A stretch of 64,000 nt of DNA from NCBI GenBank assembly GCA_003258725.1, contig QHMG01000004.1, forward strand, positions 186,001 to 250,000. The letters run 5' to 3'. The stretch comes from Candidatus Melainabacteria bacterium (GTDB taxonomy: Bacteria > Cyanobacteriota > Vampirovibrionia > Gastranaerophilales > Gastranaerophilaceae). Shown in pieces: positions 38,454 to 46,312 of this stretch. Below the pieces are notes generated by a model. That model did not search any database. It had not been told where the DNA came from and saw only the letters and a program-made list of their open reading frames with translations. The translations under genes and the position numbers were made by a program. Position 1 is the first letter of the stretch; each line of letters starts with the position of its first letter.

Positions 38454-39656
38454 TTATTTACTTAAAACTTCATCAGCAGAATGTTTGAATAATTCAACCC
38501 ATTCGTGAGTTTTTTGTGTATCAATTAATTTAAGAGTTCCACCGCTACGATTTTCGTGTCCACCTGCAACTAAGTCAGGATAAGTTGTTGCTTTGATGTT
38601 ATCAATAATTTGTTTTGCGTAACCACCTTTTGTTTGAAGGCTCATTTTATAGATATTTTCATTTGTAGGGTAAAATACTGCAACAGCGTCTACGTTATCT
38701 TTTTCAAGAACATCTTTTCTAAATTGTTGTAAAACTTTTATTGAGCGAACTGTATCTTTACCTAAATCATTCCATTCTTTGTCGTCTGGTGAAATTTCTA
38801 TATAAGCAAATTTGTGGTTGTTTGAATATTGTGTTCTTTCTTTTAAATGTTTAGAAAATGCAATTTCTTTATCTGTTAATTTTGTTTTGTCTGCAAAGTG
38901 TTTTAAAACGGCAAACTTGTCGAATACTCTCATACGTTCAAGAATATTTTTCATAACTTCTTTAGTGTTGCCTAAGTCATTTGCCTTTTCTGTAACTTTG
39001 ACTTTGCCAAGTTTGTTAACCTTGGTAATTCCGTCTTTTGAAGTGTCATCAAGCATACCAGCGAATAGAGAGCGAACTTCTTCGTGAGTAGCTCTGTGAC
39101 CTATTGCATCAAAAAATCTTGAAATGATTGCACTGTTTGATTTTGCAGAAGAATCAATGTAGTAATTTTGGGCATCTATTGTTGGCATTGTATTTTTTTT
39201 GTATGATTGAGTAATTTTGTTATAATCTTTCACGACAATATCGGGGTCGTTGTGGTGGTCAAAACCAACAATATTTTGACCGTAGCTGTTAATGAATTTT
39301 AAGACATTGGAACCAACTCTAGCAGGTGAACTAAAGTCTACGCAAAGTGCCATATCAGCTTTTTGTGTGTTTTCTGAGACTGTACTAGCTTGAATAATGT
39401 TGTATTTATTTACATCATATTGATAATTTTCTTTACCGCCAGAAACGACAAGTCGAGGTATTACGCCTTGGCTTTTAAGATAAGAATACATTGCTTTTGC
39501 GCTATTAAAAGTATCTTCGTCGCTAGAAGTGTGACAGAAAATATCAACTGTTTTTGCTGATTTTAGTTTGTTGTTAATGTATTCGGCACAATTTTTCGGC
39601 ATAACATTCGCCGTAAAATTAGGACGTATAAAATTGTTTGAACTATTTATATTCAT
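38454..39656 (-). CDS. DHH-family phosphoesterase (nanoRNase/pAp-phosphatase-like)
   Basis: 400 residues (ATG at 39656; a GTG two codons upstream is possible). The DHH domain shows HTSSDEDTFNSAKAM (the usual H-x-x-x-D-x-D/E element), ALCVDFSSPAR and GFDHHNDPD with the DHH triad, then a DHHA1 domain ending VAGGHENRSGGTL. The expected reaction is hydrolysis of short oligonucleotides or 3'-phosphoadenosine-5'-phosphate. It has an unusual N-terminal ~20-residue polar extension containing RPNFTAN, and long insertions (about 180-300). The substrate is uncertain. Confidence 0.82.
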   Translation of the reverse strand: MNINSSNNFIRPNFTANVMPKNCAEYINNKLKSAKTVDIFCHTSSDEDTFNSAKAMYSYLKSQGVIPRLVVSGGKENYQYDVNKYNIIQASTVSENTQKADMALCVDFSSPARVGSNVLKFINSYGQNIVGFDHHNDPDIVVKDYNKITQSYKKNTMPTIDAQNYYIDSSAKSNSAIISRFFDAIGHRATHEEVRSLFAGMLDDTSKDGITKVNKLGKVKVTEKANDLGNTKEVMKNILERMRVFDKFAVLKHFADKTKLTDKEIAFSKHLKERTQYSNNHKFAYIEISPDDKEWNDLGKDTVRSIKVLQQFRKDVLEKDNVDAVAVFYPTNENIYKMSLQTKGGYAKQIIDNIKATTYPDLVAGGHENRSGGTLKLIDTQKTHEWVELFKHSADEVLSK

Positions 39657-39792
39657 ATACACACAAAATTACTACTCTTATATAAAGTAAATTTGTGCAT
39701 GAAAATTGCCATGAGGAGTCATTGCCCTTTTGATATAAATAATAAATGTTATATTGCGCAAACAGAGTGAATTGCGGTATCTTTTTTCTTCT

Positions 39793-39866
39793 AATGTTAT
39801 GCTGAGCTTGTTTGACAAAGCGAACAAATTGTTGAGACCCTGAAACTAGTTCAAGGTGACATAGGG
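39793..39866. repeat. dispersed intergenic repeat, copy A
   Basis: About 74 nt with the pattern aatgtt-ctg-g--cttgt-tgaca----acaaat--ttg-gaccctgaaa-a--ttca--gtgacat. A second diverged copy lies at 63039-63116. Translated on the minus strand it gives CHLELVSGSQ, a peptide seen when this kind of intergenic repeat is mis-called as coding. No mobility gene is nearby. Confidence 0.75.
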
Positions 39867-39885
39867 TTGAACAAACAAAACTAAG

Positions 39886-39937
39886 TTTTGTCAAAAAAAA
39901 GCCACCTTGCTGGTGGCTTGTAAATTTTGTGTATAGG
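39886..39937. repeat. 52-nt direct repeat containing a terminator, copy 1
   Basis: Identical over 52 nt to 40035-40086. Contains an 8-bp stem aagccacc/ggtggctt (39899-39919) that, read on the minus strand, is followed by eight T residues, so it is an intrinsic terminator for minus-strand transcription arriving from the coiled-coil gene at 40125-40727. Confidence 0.9.
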
Positions 39938-40026
39938 CGAATTTTCGGTAGGGTGGAGTCGCACGAAGTGAGCGAACCCGTAAGGTGTCGGTCGGACGTT
40001 ACTCCGCCGACGCCCCGAATAATTCG
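39938..40026. repeat. GC-rich imperfect palindromic element
   Basis: 89 nt, clearly richer in G+C than its surroundings, with ends that are near inverted repeats: cgaattttcgg (39938-39948) and ccgaataattcg (40015-40026), extended inward by ggtggagt/actccgcc and gtcgg/ccgac pairs. It begins exactly where copy 1 of the 52-nt repeat ends and finishes 8 nt before copy 2. No coding sequence. It looks like a miniature palindromic or MITE-like insertion. Confidence 0.6.
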
Positions 40027-40034
40027 TTGAAATA

Positions 40035-40086
40035 TTTTGTCAAAAAAAAGCCACCTTGCTGGTGGCTTGTAAATTTTGTGTATAGG
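40035..40086. repeat. 52-nt direct repeat containing a terminator, copy 2
   Basis: Exact copy of 39886-39937; its stem is at 40048-40068. This copy, 39 nt after the stop of the minus-strand gene at 40125, is the proximal terminator of that gene; copy 1 lies in tandem beyond it. Confidence 0.9.
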
Positions 40087-40124
40087 GAAGGAAATAAGGA
40101 AATTTTTCGTTAAGCAATCATCAA

Positions 40125-40727
40125 TTAAGAGAATAATTGGAACGATTTGCTGATGTTATCACCGATTAATGATTTAACAGAATCGTATTCAGTTTTTAAT
40201 GCATTGTGTTCAGTATCCATTTCTTTCATTTGTTGGTCTAATTTCTTTTCTTTTGTGTTGATTTTAGCAGTTGCTGCGTTGTATTCAGCTTCAGCTTTTG
40301 CTAAATTATTATCTTCATTTTGGATACCTAGTGAAACATTACCTGAAACAGATGTATCAGTCCATTTTGTAACACCATCAACAGTTGTTTTTTGTTGTAA
40401 AGAGAATTGACCTGATTCAATCATTTCATACATTTGAGAAGCAGTAATTTTACTGCTACTGCATTCTTTACCATTTTTATCAACTAATTTGAAACCATAT
40501 TTTGATAAGTTGCTTGGTGTTAAATCTATTTTTTGAGCTTGACCAGAAGAGTAATCTGTATAAGTTAATTTACTTGCGTTCAACGCTTTTGTGTAAGCAT
40601 TTGCAACTTGTTCAGATTCATCTGCAAGTCTAATTTTTGTGTTTGAAATTTGTTGTGAACGAAGTTCGATATCGTTCATACGTGATGTAATTGCTAACAA
40701 TCTAGCTTGTGATGCTGACATACCCAT
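40125..40727 (-). CDS. coiled-coil protein with N-terminal MGMSASQARLL motif
   Basis: 200 residues. The N-terminal ~50 residues form a charged helix (MGMSASQARLLAITSRM, then RLADESEQVANAY), followed by a polar central region (55-130) and a long C-terminal coiled coil (LDQQMKEMDTEHNALKTEY) ending SKSFQLFS. This helix-variable region-helix architecture is reminiscent of flagellar axial or type III secreted proteins, in which both ends pack as coiled coils. I recognise no named family. It has no Sec signal. AAAGGAG precedes the ATG and a sigma-28-like promoter lies upstream, which supports a link to flagellar-type export. Confidence 0.75.
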   Translation of the reverse strand: MGMSASQARLLAITSRMNDIELRSQQISNTKIRLADESEQVANAYTKALNASKLTYTDYSSGQAQKIDLTPSNLSKYGFKLVDKNGKECSSSKITASQMYEMIESGQFSLQQKTTVDGVTKWTDTSVSGNVSLGIQNEDNNLAKAEAEYNAATAKINTKEKKLDQQMKEMDTEHNALKTEYDSVKSLIGDNISKSFQLFS

Positions 40728-40770
40728 AGGCTTTACTCCTTTACACGATATCTGATAACTTACATTCTAG

Positions 40771-40798
40771 TTATCGGTCTAAATGCATGTAAACTTGA
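40771..40798 (-). promoter_or_regulatory. sigma-28 (FliA)-like promoter
   Basis: Read on the minus strand: TCAAGTTT (40798-40791), 12-nt spacer, ACCGATAA (40778-40771). The enterobacterial FliA consensus is TAAAGTTT-N11-GCCGATAA, so each box has one mismatch and the spacer is one longer. The start would fall ~35 nt before the ATG at 40727. A 7-bp inverted repeat (gataact/agttatc, 40754-40775) overlaps the -10 and start region. Confidence 0.55.
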
Positions 40799-40880
40799 GG
40801 GTTTTTGGAGGTCTTGTTACATAACTTTACAATATATGTTCATGAGCCAAGTATAGCAAGAACATGTATTTTAAAGAGGG

Positions 40881-41777
40881 TTACATGTTTTCTTCAAAAT
40901 AACCAAAAGTTTTTAATGTTTTGTCTTTTTTACGCCAATCTTTTTCAACTTTGACTGTTAAATCGAGATAAACTTTTTTCTCTACAATTTCTTCTAATTC
41001 AAGTCGGGCTTGTGTTCCAATGGTTTTTAGGAGCGAACCATTTTTGCCAATTAGAATACCTTTTTGACTTTTGTGTTCACAGTAAATTGTTGCATAAATT
41101 TTGTCGATGTTTTCTTCCTCGTGATAATTGTCAATCATAACAGCGATAGAGTGCGGAATTTCATCTTGTGTGTTTAATAATATTTTTTCTCGGATAATTT
41201 CTGATGCTACATCTCGCATTGTTTCTTCTGTCAAAACATCTTCTGGATAAAGCAAATCGCCCTCTGGAAGTTTTTTATAGATATTATCTAATAATGTATC
41301 AATGTTTCTTCCTGTTTTTGCAGAAATTTTTACGATTGGAAGATTTTTTTCAAAAAGAGTTTTGTAACTTAATAAGTTTTGTTCAACTTTTTCCAATTTT
41401 TTTACTTTATCTAACTTATTTAAAACAATAATAACAGGTGTTTCTGTTTTAGAAAGAATGTTTTCAACAATCCACTTGTCGCCTTTACCTGCAGGGTCTG
41501 ATGCATCAACTAAAAATAAAATTAGGTCACTATCCGGAACGGCGATTTTAGCCTCATCAAGTAGAAATTCACCAAGTTTGTTCAGTGGTTTGTGAACTCC
41601 AGGGGTGTCGACAAAAACGATTTGCCCTTTATCAGTGGTCAAAATCCCTTTAATTCTTTTTCTTGTAGTTTGAGCCTTGTCAGTTGCAATAACAATCTTT
41701 TGTCCGAGTATTTGGTTCAAAAGAGTTGATTTGCCTACGTTGGGTCTTCCAATAATTGTTACAAATCCGCTTTTCAT
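40881..41777 (-). CDS. era: GTPase Era
   Basis: 298 residues, usual length. G1 GRPNVGKS (~8-15), G2 T-TRKRIKGI, G3 DTPGVH, G4 NKLDKV. The C-terminal KH domain has the motif LIGKNGSLLKTIGTQAR. Era binds the 3' end of 16S rRNA and helps assemble the 30S subunit. A single gene, divergent from the large envelope protein. Confidence 0.98.
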   Translation of the reverse strand: MKSGFVTIIGRPNVGKSTLLNQILGQKIVIATDKAQTTRKRIKGILTTDKGQIVFVDTPGVHKPLNKLGEFLLDEAKIAVPDSDLILFLVDASDPAGKGDKWIVENILSKTETPVIIVLNKLDKVKKLEKVEQNLLSYKTLFEKNLPIVKISAKTGRNIDTLLDNIYKKLPEGDLLYPEDVLTEETMRDVASEIIREKILLNTQDEIPHSIAVMIDNYHEEENIDKIYATIYCEHKSQKGILIGKNGSLLKTIGTQARLELEEIVEKKVYLDLTVKVEKDWRKKDKTLKTFGYFEENM

Positions 41778-41899
41778 AAAATTAGGATAGCATAAACAAG
41801 ATGTTTTTAATCAAAAAATCCCTCAAATGTAGTATTTTTGTTGTCGCTCATATATTTTTTATTATTATAATGATAAGATTAATCTTAGGAGATTATTCC

Positions 41900-43960
41900 G
41901 TGAAAAAAGAGATAGTAAAATCAACAATTTTATTAACTACTTTATGCTTTGCACTGTCGCAAAGCGTTTTTGCTGCGGAAAATAAAGAACTTGTTAGAAT
42001 GGATTTGGATCAAAATTCTGACGGGTCTGTAAAGGTTAATATTTATACAGATAAGCCTTATACAGAGCAAATTATCGTAAACAAAAAACCAGATAATAAA
42101 TATGTAATTTTGCTTCCTGAAACAGTAAATGCAATGGGAGTAAAGCCAGATGTTTCAGGGTTGTCAAATGTTAAAGGTGTTGATGTAAAAACTCAACAAT
42201 ATTCATCTTTGCCAAATAAAGGCTATACAAAGATTACAATTGACGGTAAAAGACCGATTGAAGTTGTGCCACAAACACATGTCTCTCGTACAATGCAAGC
42301 ACCAAGAAGAAGTGTTGCAGAGCAAACTAGAAGTGTAATGTCTCAATCAAATAGACGTCCTTATGTAACACCTCAACAAGTGCAAATGACAGTGCCACAA
42401 AGAGTTTTGAACCAATCAAGACCTGTAACTCATAGTGATTTTGTGCCAGCTTATGAGCGTCAAAGACAATATAATGCTCAAAATACGTCAAGACGATATT
42501 CTCAACCAACACAAAACTATGTTTCAAGACCTGTTCAACAAACTCGTCAAGAAGTTGTTTCACAGCCTCAAAGGGCAGTTCAACAATTTGCACAATCTGT
42601 TCAACGTGCCGTTCAACCACAAGTTCAACAACAAACACAATTAATTGAAACAACTCAAACTTCAAATAACGCTCTTACTGAAAATGAACAAGTTGCGTTG
42701 GAAGATAACAATAATAATCAAGCAGTTGATGATGCGACAACTAAGCAATTAGAAGCAAATGATGACGATATTACAGAAGACGATTTAGCCTTCTTTAAAA
42801 AGATTATCAGATTTAAGCAAAAAGTAGTAAGAAAGATTAAACAAATTCTTTCATTTAGAATTTCTTTCTCAACATTTATGGGCTTGGCTCAATTTGCGTT
42901 GCTAATAGTTCTAGTTAAAATTATTGGTGATTTGGTAAAAAGAATTCAATATCCAAACGGAGAAAATATTGAAACTCGCCCTGTGACCAAAAGATTAATT
43001 CATAACAATGATGAAACTTTTGATCAGGCATATCCGTCTTATTCAAATATGGACGTGTACAATACGTCTAGGAGCAATTTTGAAGAAGATAACAAGGAAG
43101 GATTTAATATAAAGCCACTTTCAACATCTTCAAGTTTTGCTAAAAGTAATAATCTTTACTCAAACGAAAATATGTTGTATAATCAGCAACAGCCAGCGAG
43201 TCAAAGTTTTATTCAACACAATGATTTTTATCAACCATTGAATAAGATTAGTAAGGAAGAAAAGATGTCAATCTTTGATGAAAATGCAGAAGATATTGAA
43301 CGCACAATATTCAAAAATCCATTGAAGCAAATCAGCAAACAAGAAGAACAAACTTTGTTTGATGAAGATGAACCAGCTTCGTTCAATTCTCCATTTAATA
43401 ACCAAGAAGATTATTCAATCAAAGAACAAGAAGATGAATTCTTCAACTATAATGATAATTCTGGAAACGATGAGGACTTCTTTATCTTTGAAGATGATGA
43501 TGAAGATGAAGATGACATTGAATACCAAGAAGATTATGATGATGAAGAAGACGATGCCGAATATGACGAAGATGAATCTGATGAAGATGAATACGAATAT
43601 GAAGATGACGGCGAAGAATATGAAGAAACAGATGATGTAGAAGATACTGAGGCTCAACCTCAAGAACCAGCAGCTGTTTCAGACCCATTTGAACATTTAA
43701 CAGTAAAATCAAAATTTGTAATTGACGGAAACAGAGGCTTTGCCCTTGTTAGTGTTGATGGTTTGAACGCTCTTATCGGTTATGTAGGTTCAAAAATCAG
43801 CGTTATCCGTAAATTTAAAGAAGAAATTAATGATAAAATGCAAGTTCGTCTAAATGAACAAGCTGACGAAAATACGCTAATTTATATTATTAGAGTTGGC
43901 AAATTCAAAACTTTGGTTGAAGTTAAGCCTGAGTCTATTAGACAGTTGTTGGATTTATAA
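41900..43960 (+). CDS. large cell-envelope protein with AMIN-like domain, Gln-rich linker and acidic region
   Basis: 686 residues from the GTG at 41900, preferred because TAGGAG is 8 nt upstream and it gives a clean signal peptide (KSTILLTTLCFALSQSVFA). Order: an AMIN-like beta domain (~27-115; SVKVNIYTDKPYTEQI), a Gln/Pro/Arg-rich disordered stretch (~120-260), a transmembrane helix (~318-340; FMGLAQFALLIVLVKII), a long disordered part ending in an almost uninterrupted Asp/Glu run (~480-580), and a conserved-looking C-terminal domain (VIDGNRGFALVSVDGLNALIGYVG). AMIN domains bind the cell wall, so an envelope scaffold is likely. A possible upstream start at 41801 lacks a ribosome-binding site. 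Confidence 0.75.
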   Translation: MKKEIVKSTILLTTLCFALSQSVFAAENKELVRMDLDQNSDGSVKVNIYTDKPYTEQIIVNKKPDNKYVILLPETVNAMGVKPDVSGLSNVKGVDVKTQQYSSLPNKGYTKITIDGKRPIEVVPQTHVSRTMQAPRRSVAEQTRSVMSQSNRRPYVTPQQVQMTVPQRVLNQSRPVTHSDFVPAYERQRQYNAQNTSRRYSQPTQNYVSRPVQQTRQEVVSQPQRAVQQFAQSVQRAVQPQVQQQTQLIETTQTSNNALTENEQVALEDNNNNQAVDDATTKQLEANDDDITEDDLAFFKKIIRFKQKVVRKIKQILSFRISFSTFMGLAQFALLIVLVKIIGDLVKRIQYPNGENIETRPVTKRLIHNNDETFDQAYPSYSNMDVYNTSRSNFEEDNKEGFNIKPLSTSSSFAKSNNLYSNENMLYNQQQPASQSFIQHNDFYQPLNKISKEEKMSIFDENAEDIERTIFKNPLKQISKQEEQTLFDEDEPASFNSPFNNQEDYSIKEQEDEFFNYNDNSGNDEDFFIFEDDDEDEDDIEYQEDYDDEEDDAEYDEDESDEDEYEYEDDGEEYEETDDVEDTEAQPQEPAAVSDPFEHLTVKSKFVIDGNRGFALVSVDGLNALIGYVGSKISVIRKFKEEINDKMQVRLNEQADENTLIYIIRVGKFKTLVEVKPESIRQLLDL

Positions 43961-43966
43961 TAAACT

Positions 43967-45103
43967 ATGAAAAAACTGTTAGTTTGTTTAATCTTTGCTC
44001 TAACTTTTTGTACTGCGTGTTACAGGCATGATGATGTGCCTACGATAAAATTTGCAAGCTGGGGTTCACAATCTGAAGTTGCTATTTTAAAACCTTTGAT
44101 TGAAGATTTTGAACAAAAAAACGGTGTAAAAGTTGAATTTATGCATATTCCGCAAAACTATTTTCAAAAATTACACCTGCTTTTTGCTTCCAATATGCCA
44201 CCAGATGTAATTTTTATAAACAACCTATATTTACCTGTTTATGCGGATTTTTTAGAAGATTTAACCCCTTATGCAGATAAAGATGTGTTTTATAAAAAAT
44301 CGCTTGATGCGATGACTTATGAGAATAAGGTTTTGGCTATTCCAAGAGATGTTTCAAACTTGGTAGTTTATTATAACAAAGACCTTTTTGACAAGTACGA
44401 AATTTCTTATCCTAACAAAAATTGGACATTTAAGGATTTGTTGGAGAAATCTTTAGAATTTAAAAAGCATGGCGTTTTTGGAATTAGCTTTGAAACTTCA
44501 AATCTGTTTTATTTGCCATACTTAATGAGTGAAGGTGGTGGAATACTTTCAGAGGATTTAAAAACTGTTATAATTGACAAACCTCAATCGCAAAAAGGGT
44601 TACAGTTTTATGCAGATTTAAGAAATAAATATAACGTTGCACCTAAAAAATCTCAAAGTGCAAGTGCTACAATGGCGCAAATGTTTTTACAAAAACAAAT
44701 TGCAATGCACCTTTCAGGTCGCTGGTTAGTGCCTAAATATAGAGAGGTGGCAGATTTTAATTGGGATATAATTAATTTTCCAAATGGTGATAAAGGTAGT
44801 ATAGTGCCGATGGACGCCTCAGGTTGGGCTGTTTGTAAGCAGTCTAAACGAAAAGAGTTGGCTCTAAAATTTGTTCAATACTTGTCATCAAAAGACTCTA
44901 TTGGAAAATTAACAAAATCTGGTTTGATTACCCCAGCAAGAATTGATGTTGCAAATTCTGATATATTCTTAAAGGGTAAACCTCAATCTTCACAAGTATT
45001 TTTAGAAGTAATTGAAACCTCAAAACCAACACCAGTTTCAAAAGATTATCGTGAAATCTCAGATAAAATAGACACAAAACTAGAACTTTTGTTTGAAAAA
45101 TAA
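43967..45103 (+). CDS. sugar ABC transporter substrate-binding lipoprotein
   Basis: 378 residues. The signal peptide ends in the lipobox-like FCTAC (Cys ~19), so it is probably a lipoprotein. Family 1 binding-protein features: TIKFASWGSQSEVAILKPLIEDFE, PPDVIFINNLYLP, LAIPRDVSNLVVYYNKDLFDKY and the late AMHLSGRW and DASGWAVCKQSKRKELALKFVQYL blocks. It should bind an oligosaccharide or polyol and pass it to MalF/MalG-type permeases, which are not nearby. Starts 6 nt after the envelope gene and probably shares its transcript. Confidence 0.88.
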   Translation: MKKLLVCLIFALTFCTACYRHDDVPTIKFASWGSQSEVAILKPLIEDFEQKNGVKVEFMHIPQNYFQKLHLLFASNMPPDVIFINNLYLPVYADFLEDLTPYADKDVFYKKSLDAMTYENKVLAIPRDVSNLVVYYNKDLFDKYEISYPNKNWTFKDLLEKSLEFKKHGVFGISFETSNLFYLPYLMSEGGGILSEDLKTVIIDKPQSQKGLQFYADLRNKYNVAPKKSQSASATMAQMFLQKQIAMHLSGRWLVPKYREVADFNWDIINFPNGDKGSIVPMDASGWAVCKQSKRKELALKFVQYLSSKDSIGKLTKSGLITPARIDVANSDIFLKGKPQSSQVFLEVIETSKPTPVSKDYREISDKIDTKLELLFEK

Positions 45104-45215
45104 TCTAAATGAACATCCTGTCATTTTTTTAAGCAAAGATTTTGAGCGGATATGAGACATATTGATATATGACGTAGCAAATAAAGACTTGAAATAGATA
45201 TTTATTTTCAACCTT

Positions 45216-46301
45216 CTATCCAATTTCGTCTTCGCCTTTTTTAAGTGCGCTCAAGTCAACTTCTAACTTGCCGTCAGATTGGTAAGATAAGGTTTGAGCC
45301 ACTGCTGCTGGATAGAAGTGGAAGTTTTTAATCTTGCCTGTATTGATTCTATCAATAACTTCGTCCATATATTTTTGTGTGTTGGTTTTCATTTCTGGGT
45401 GCATATCAACCCAGTCACCCAATGGAATAGAACTTCGGTCGTGGTTACAGCCTCCACATTCTAACAAGTAGTTTGTTTCAACATCTCGTCCACCTTCTGA
45501 TTGTGGCTTGATATGTTCAATTGTGCCAACTGAAAGTTTAACCAATCTTTGTCCGATTTCTGAGTGGCTTCTGTCTGAATATTTAACGACAAAAGCGCTT
45601 ACGTCATTTTGAGAGGTTGGCATTTTTTCTGCCTCTGTTCTCATTTGTTTATAAACTTTTTCGTCAGAGATTTTACTTTCTAATTCATTCATATCCTTCA
45701 AGAAGGCTTTACGTTTGAATTTTATTTCTTTATCGTTTGAGGAAACATATTTTCTTGTTTCGTCAGTAACTTTTTTAACGGTTTCTTGTTCTTTTTCTGA
45801 TAACGTTTTTGACAACGTGTCAACAGTATCAAGAATTGTATTTTGTTTTGCTTGAAGTTTCTTCAATTCTGGTTCTCTGTGCTCTTGTAATAAATCTCTG
45901 AAATTTGCATCAGGCTTTTCTTTTGACCAGTCTTTTAAAAGATTAAAACATTGTTTCTCTACAGGACGCATATTGTCTTCAAATTCATTCAAAGTTTTTA
46001 CGGCTTGTTTGCTTGTGCAACCCAAACCTTTGGTAACCTTGTTCATATCTTTTTGGGTCATCATTTCAATACCACAACAAGGACATGTAATATGACCTAA
46101 ACTTCTTACTCTGTCAGCATTTTTTAATCCAGTAAATGCAATTTGTTCTATTTTTGGTTGAGGTTCAACCGCAGGAGATTTTTCAAACCTATCTGGTTTG
46201 GTTGCAAATTTTAAATTTGCAAGTGGTTGTGGATTATTTTTAATATACCTATAAACTCTTGGTGTCGCAAATGCTGCGAAAACTTGAATTGGTGGAATCA
46301 T
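45216..46301 (-). CDS. HNH-nuclease-like protein, zinc ribbon plus HNH motif (copy 1)
   Basis: 361 residues. The N-terminal ~60 residues are polar and contain QIAFTGLKN. A CPCC zinc-ribbon-like element follows (GHITCPCCGIEMM), then a long Lys/Glu-rich helical region (~90-245), then an HNH-type site VGTIEHIKPQSEGG--NYLLECGGCNHDRSS (His, Asn, His plus CxxC), and a closing helical domain. HNH domains cut nucleic acid with a single metal; catalytic residues look intact in this copy. 11 nt downstream of its paralogue, same strand. No signal peptide. Natural role unknown; a secreted nuclease or a phage-defence role are both possible. Confidence 0.7.
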   Translation of the reverse strand: MIPPIQVFAAFATPRVYRYIKNNPQPLANLKFATKPDRFEKSPAVEPQPKIEQIAFTGLKNADRVRSLGHITCPCCGIEMMTQKDMNKVTKGLGCTSKQAVKTLNEFEDNMRPVEKQCFNLLKDWSKEKPDANFRDLLQEHREPELKKLQAKQNTILDTVDTLSKTLSEKEQETVKKVTDETRKYVSSNDKEIKFKRKAFLKDMNELESKISDEKVYKQMRTEAEKMPTSQNDVSAFVVKYSDRSHSEIGQRLVKLSVGTIEHIKPQSEGGRDVETNYLLECGGCNHDRSSIPLGDWVDMHPEMKTNTQKYMDEVIDRINTGKIKNFHFYPAAVAQTLSYQSDGKLEVDLSALKKGEDEIG

Positions 46302-46312
46302 ATTCTTCTTCC

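Noticed and set aside
39643..39894. 83-residue minus-strand ORF containing CHLELVSGSQ
   Set aside because: It lies on the dispersed repeat at 39.8 kb, overlaps the start of the DHH gene, has no ribosome-binding site and gives the peptide typical of this repeat type when translated by mistake.
43359..43712. Met/Lys-rich and Ile/Phe- or His/Leu-rich ORFs in other frames
   Set aside because: Shadows of the Asp/Glu codon run (GAT/GAA) in the envelope-protein gene; their biased composition follows from the repeated codons.
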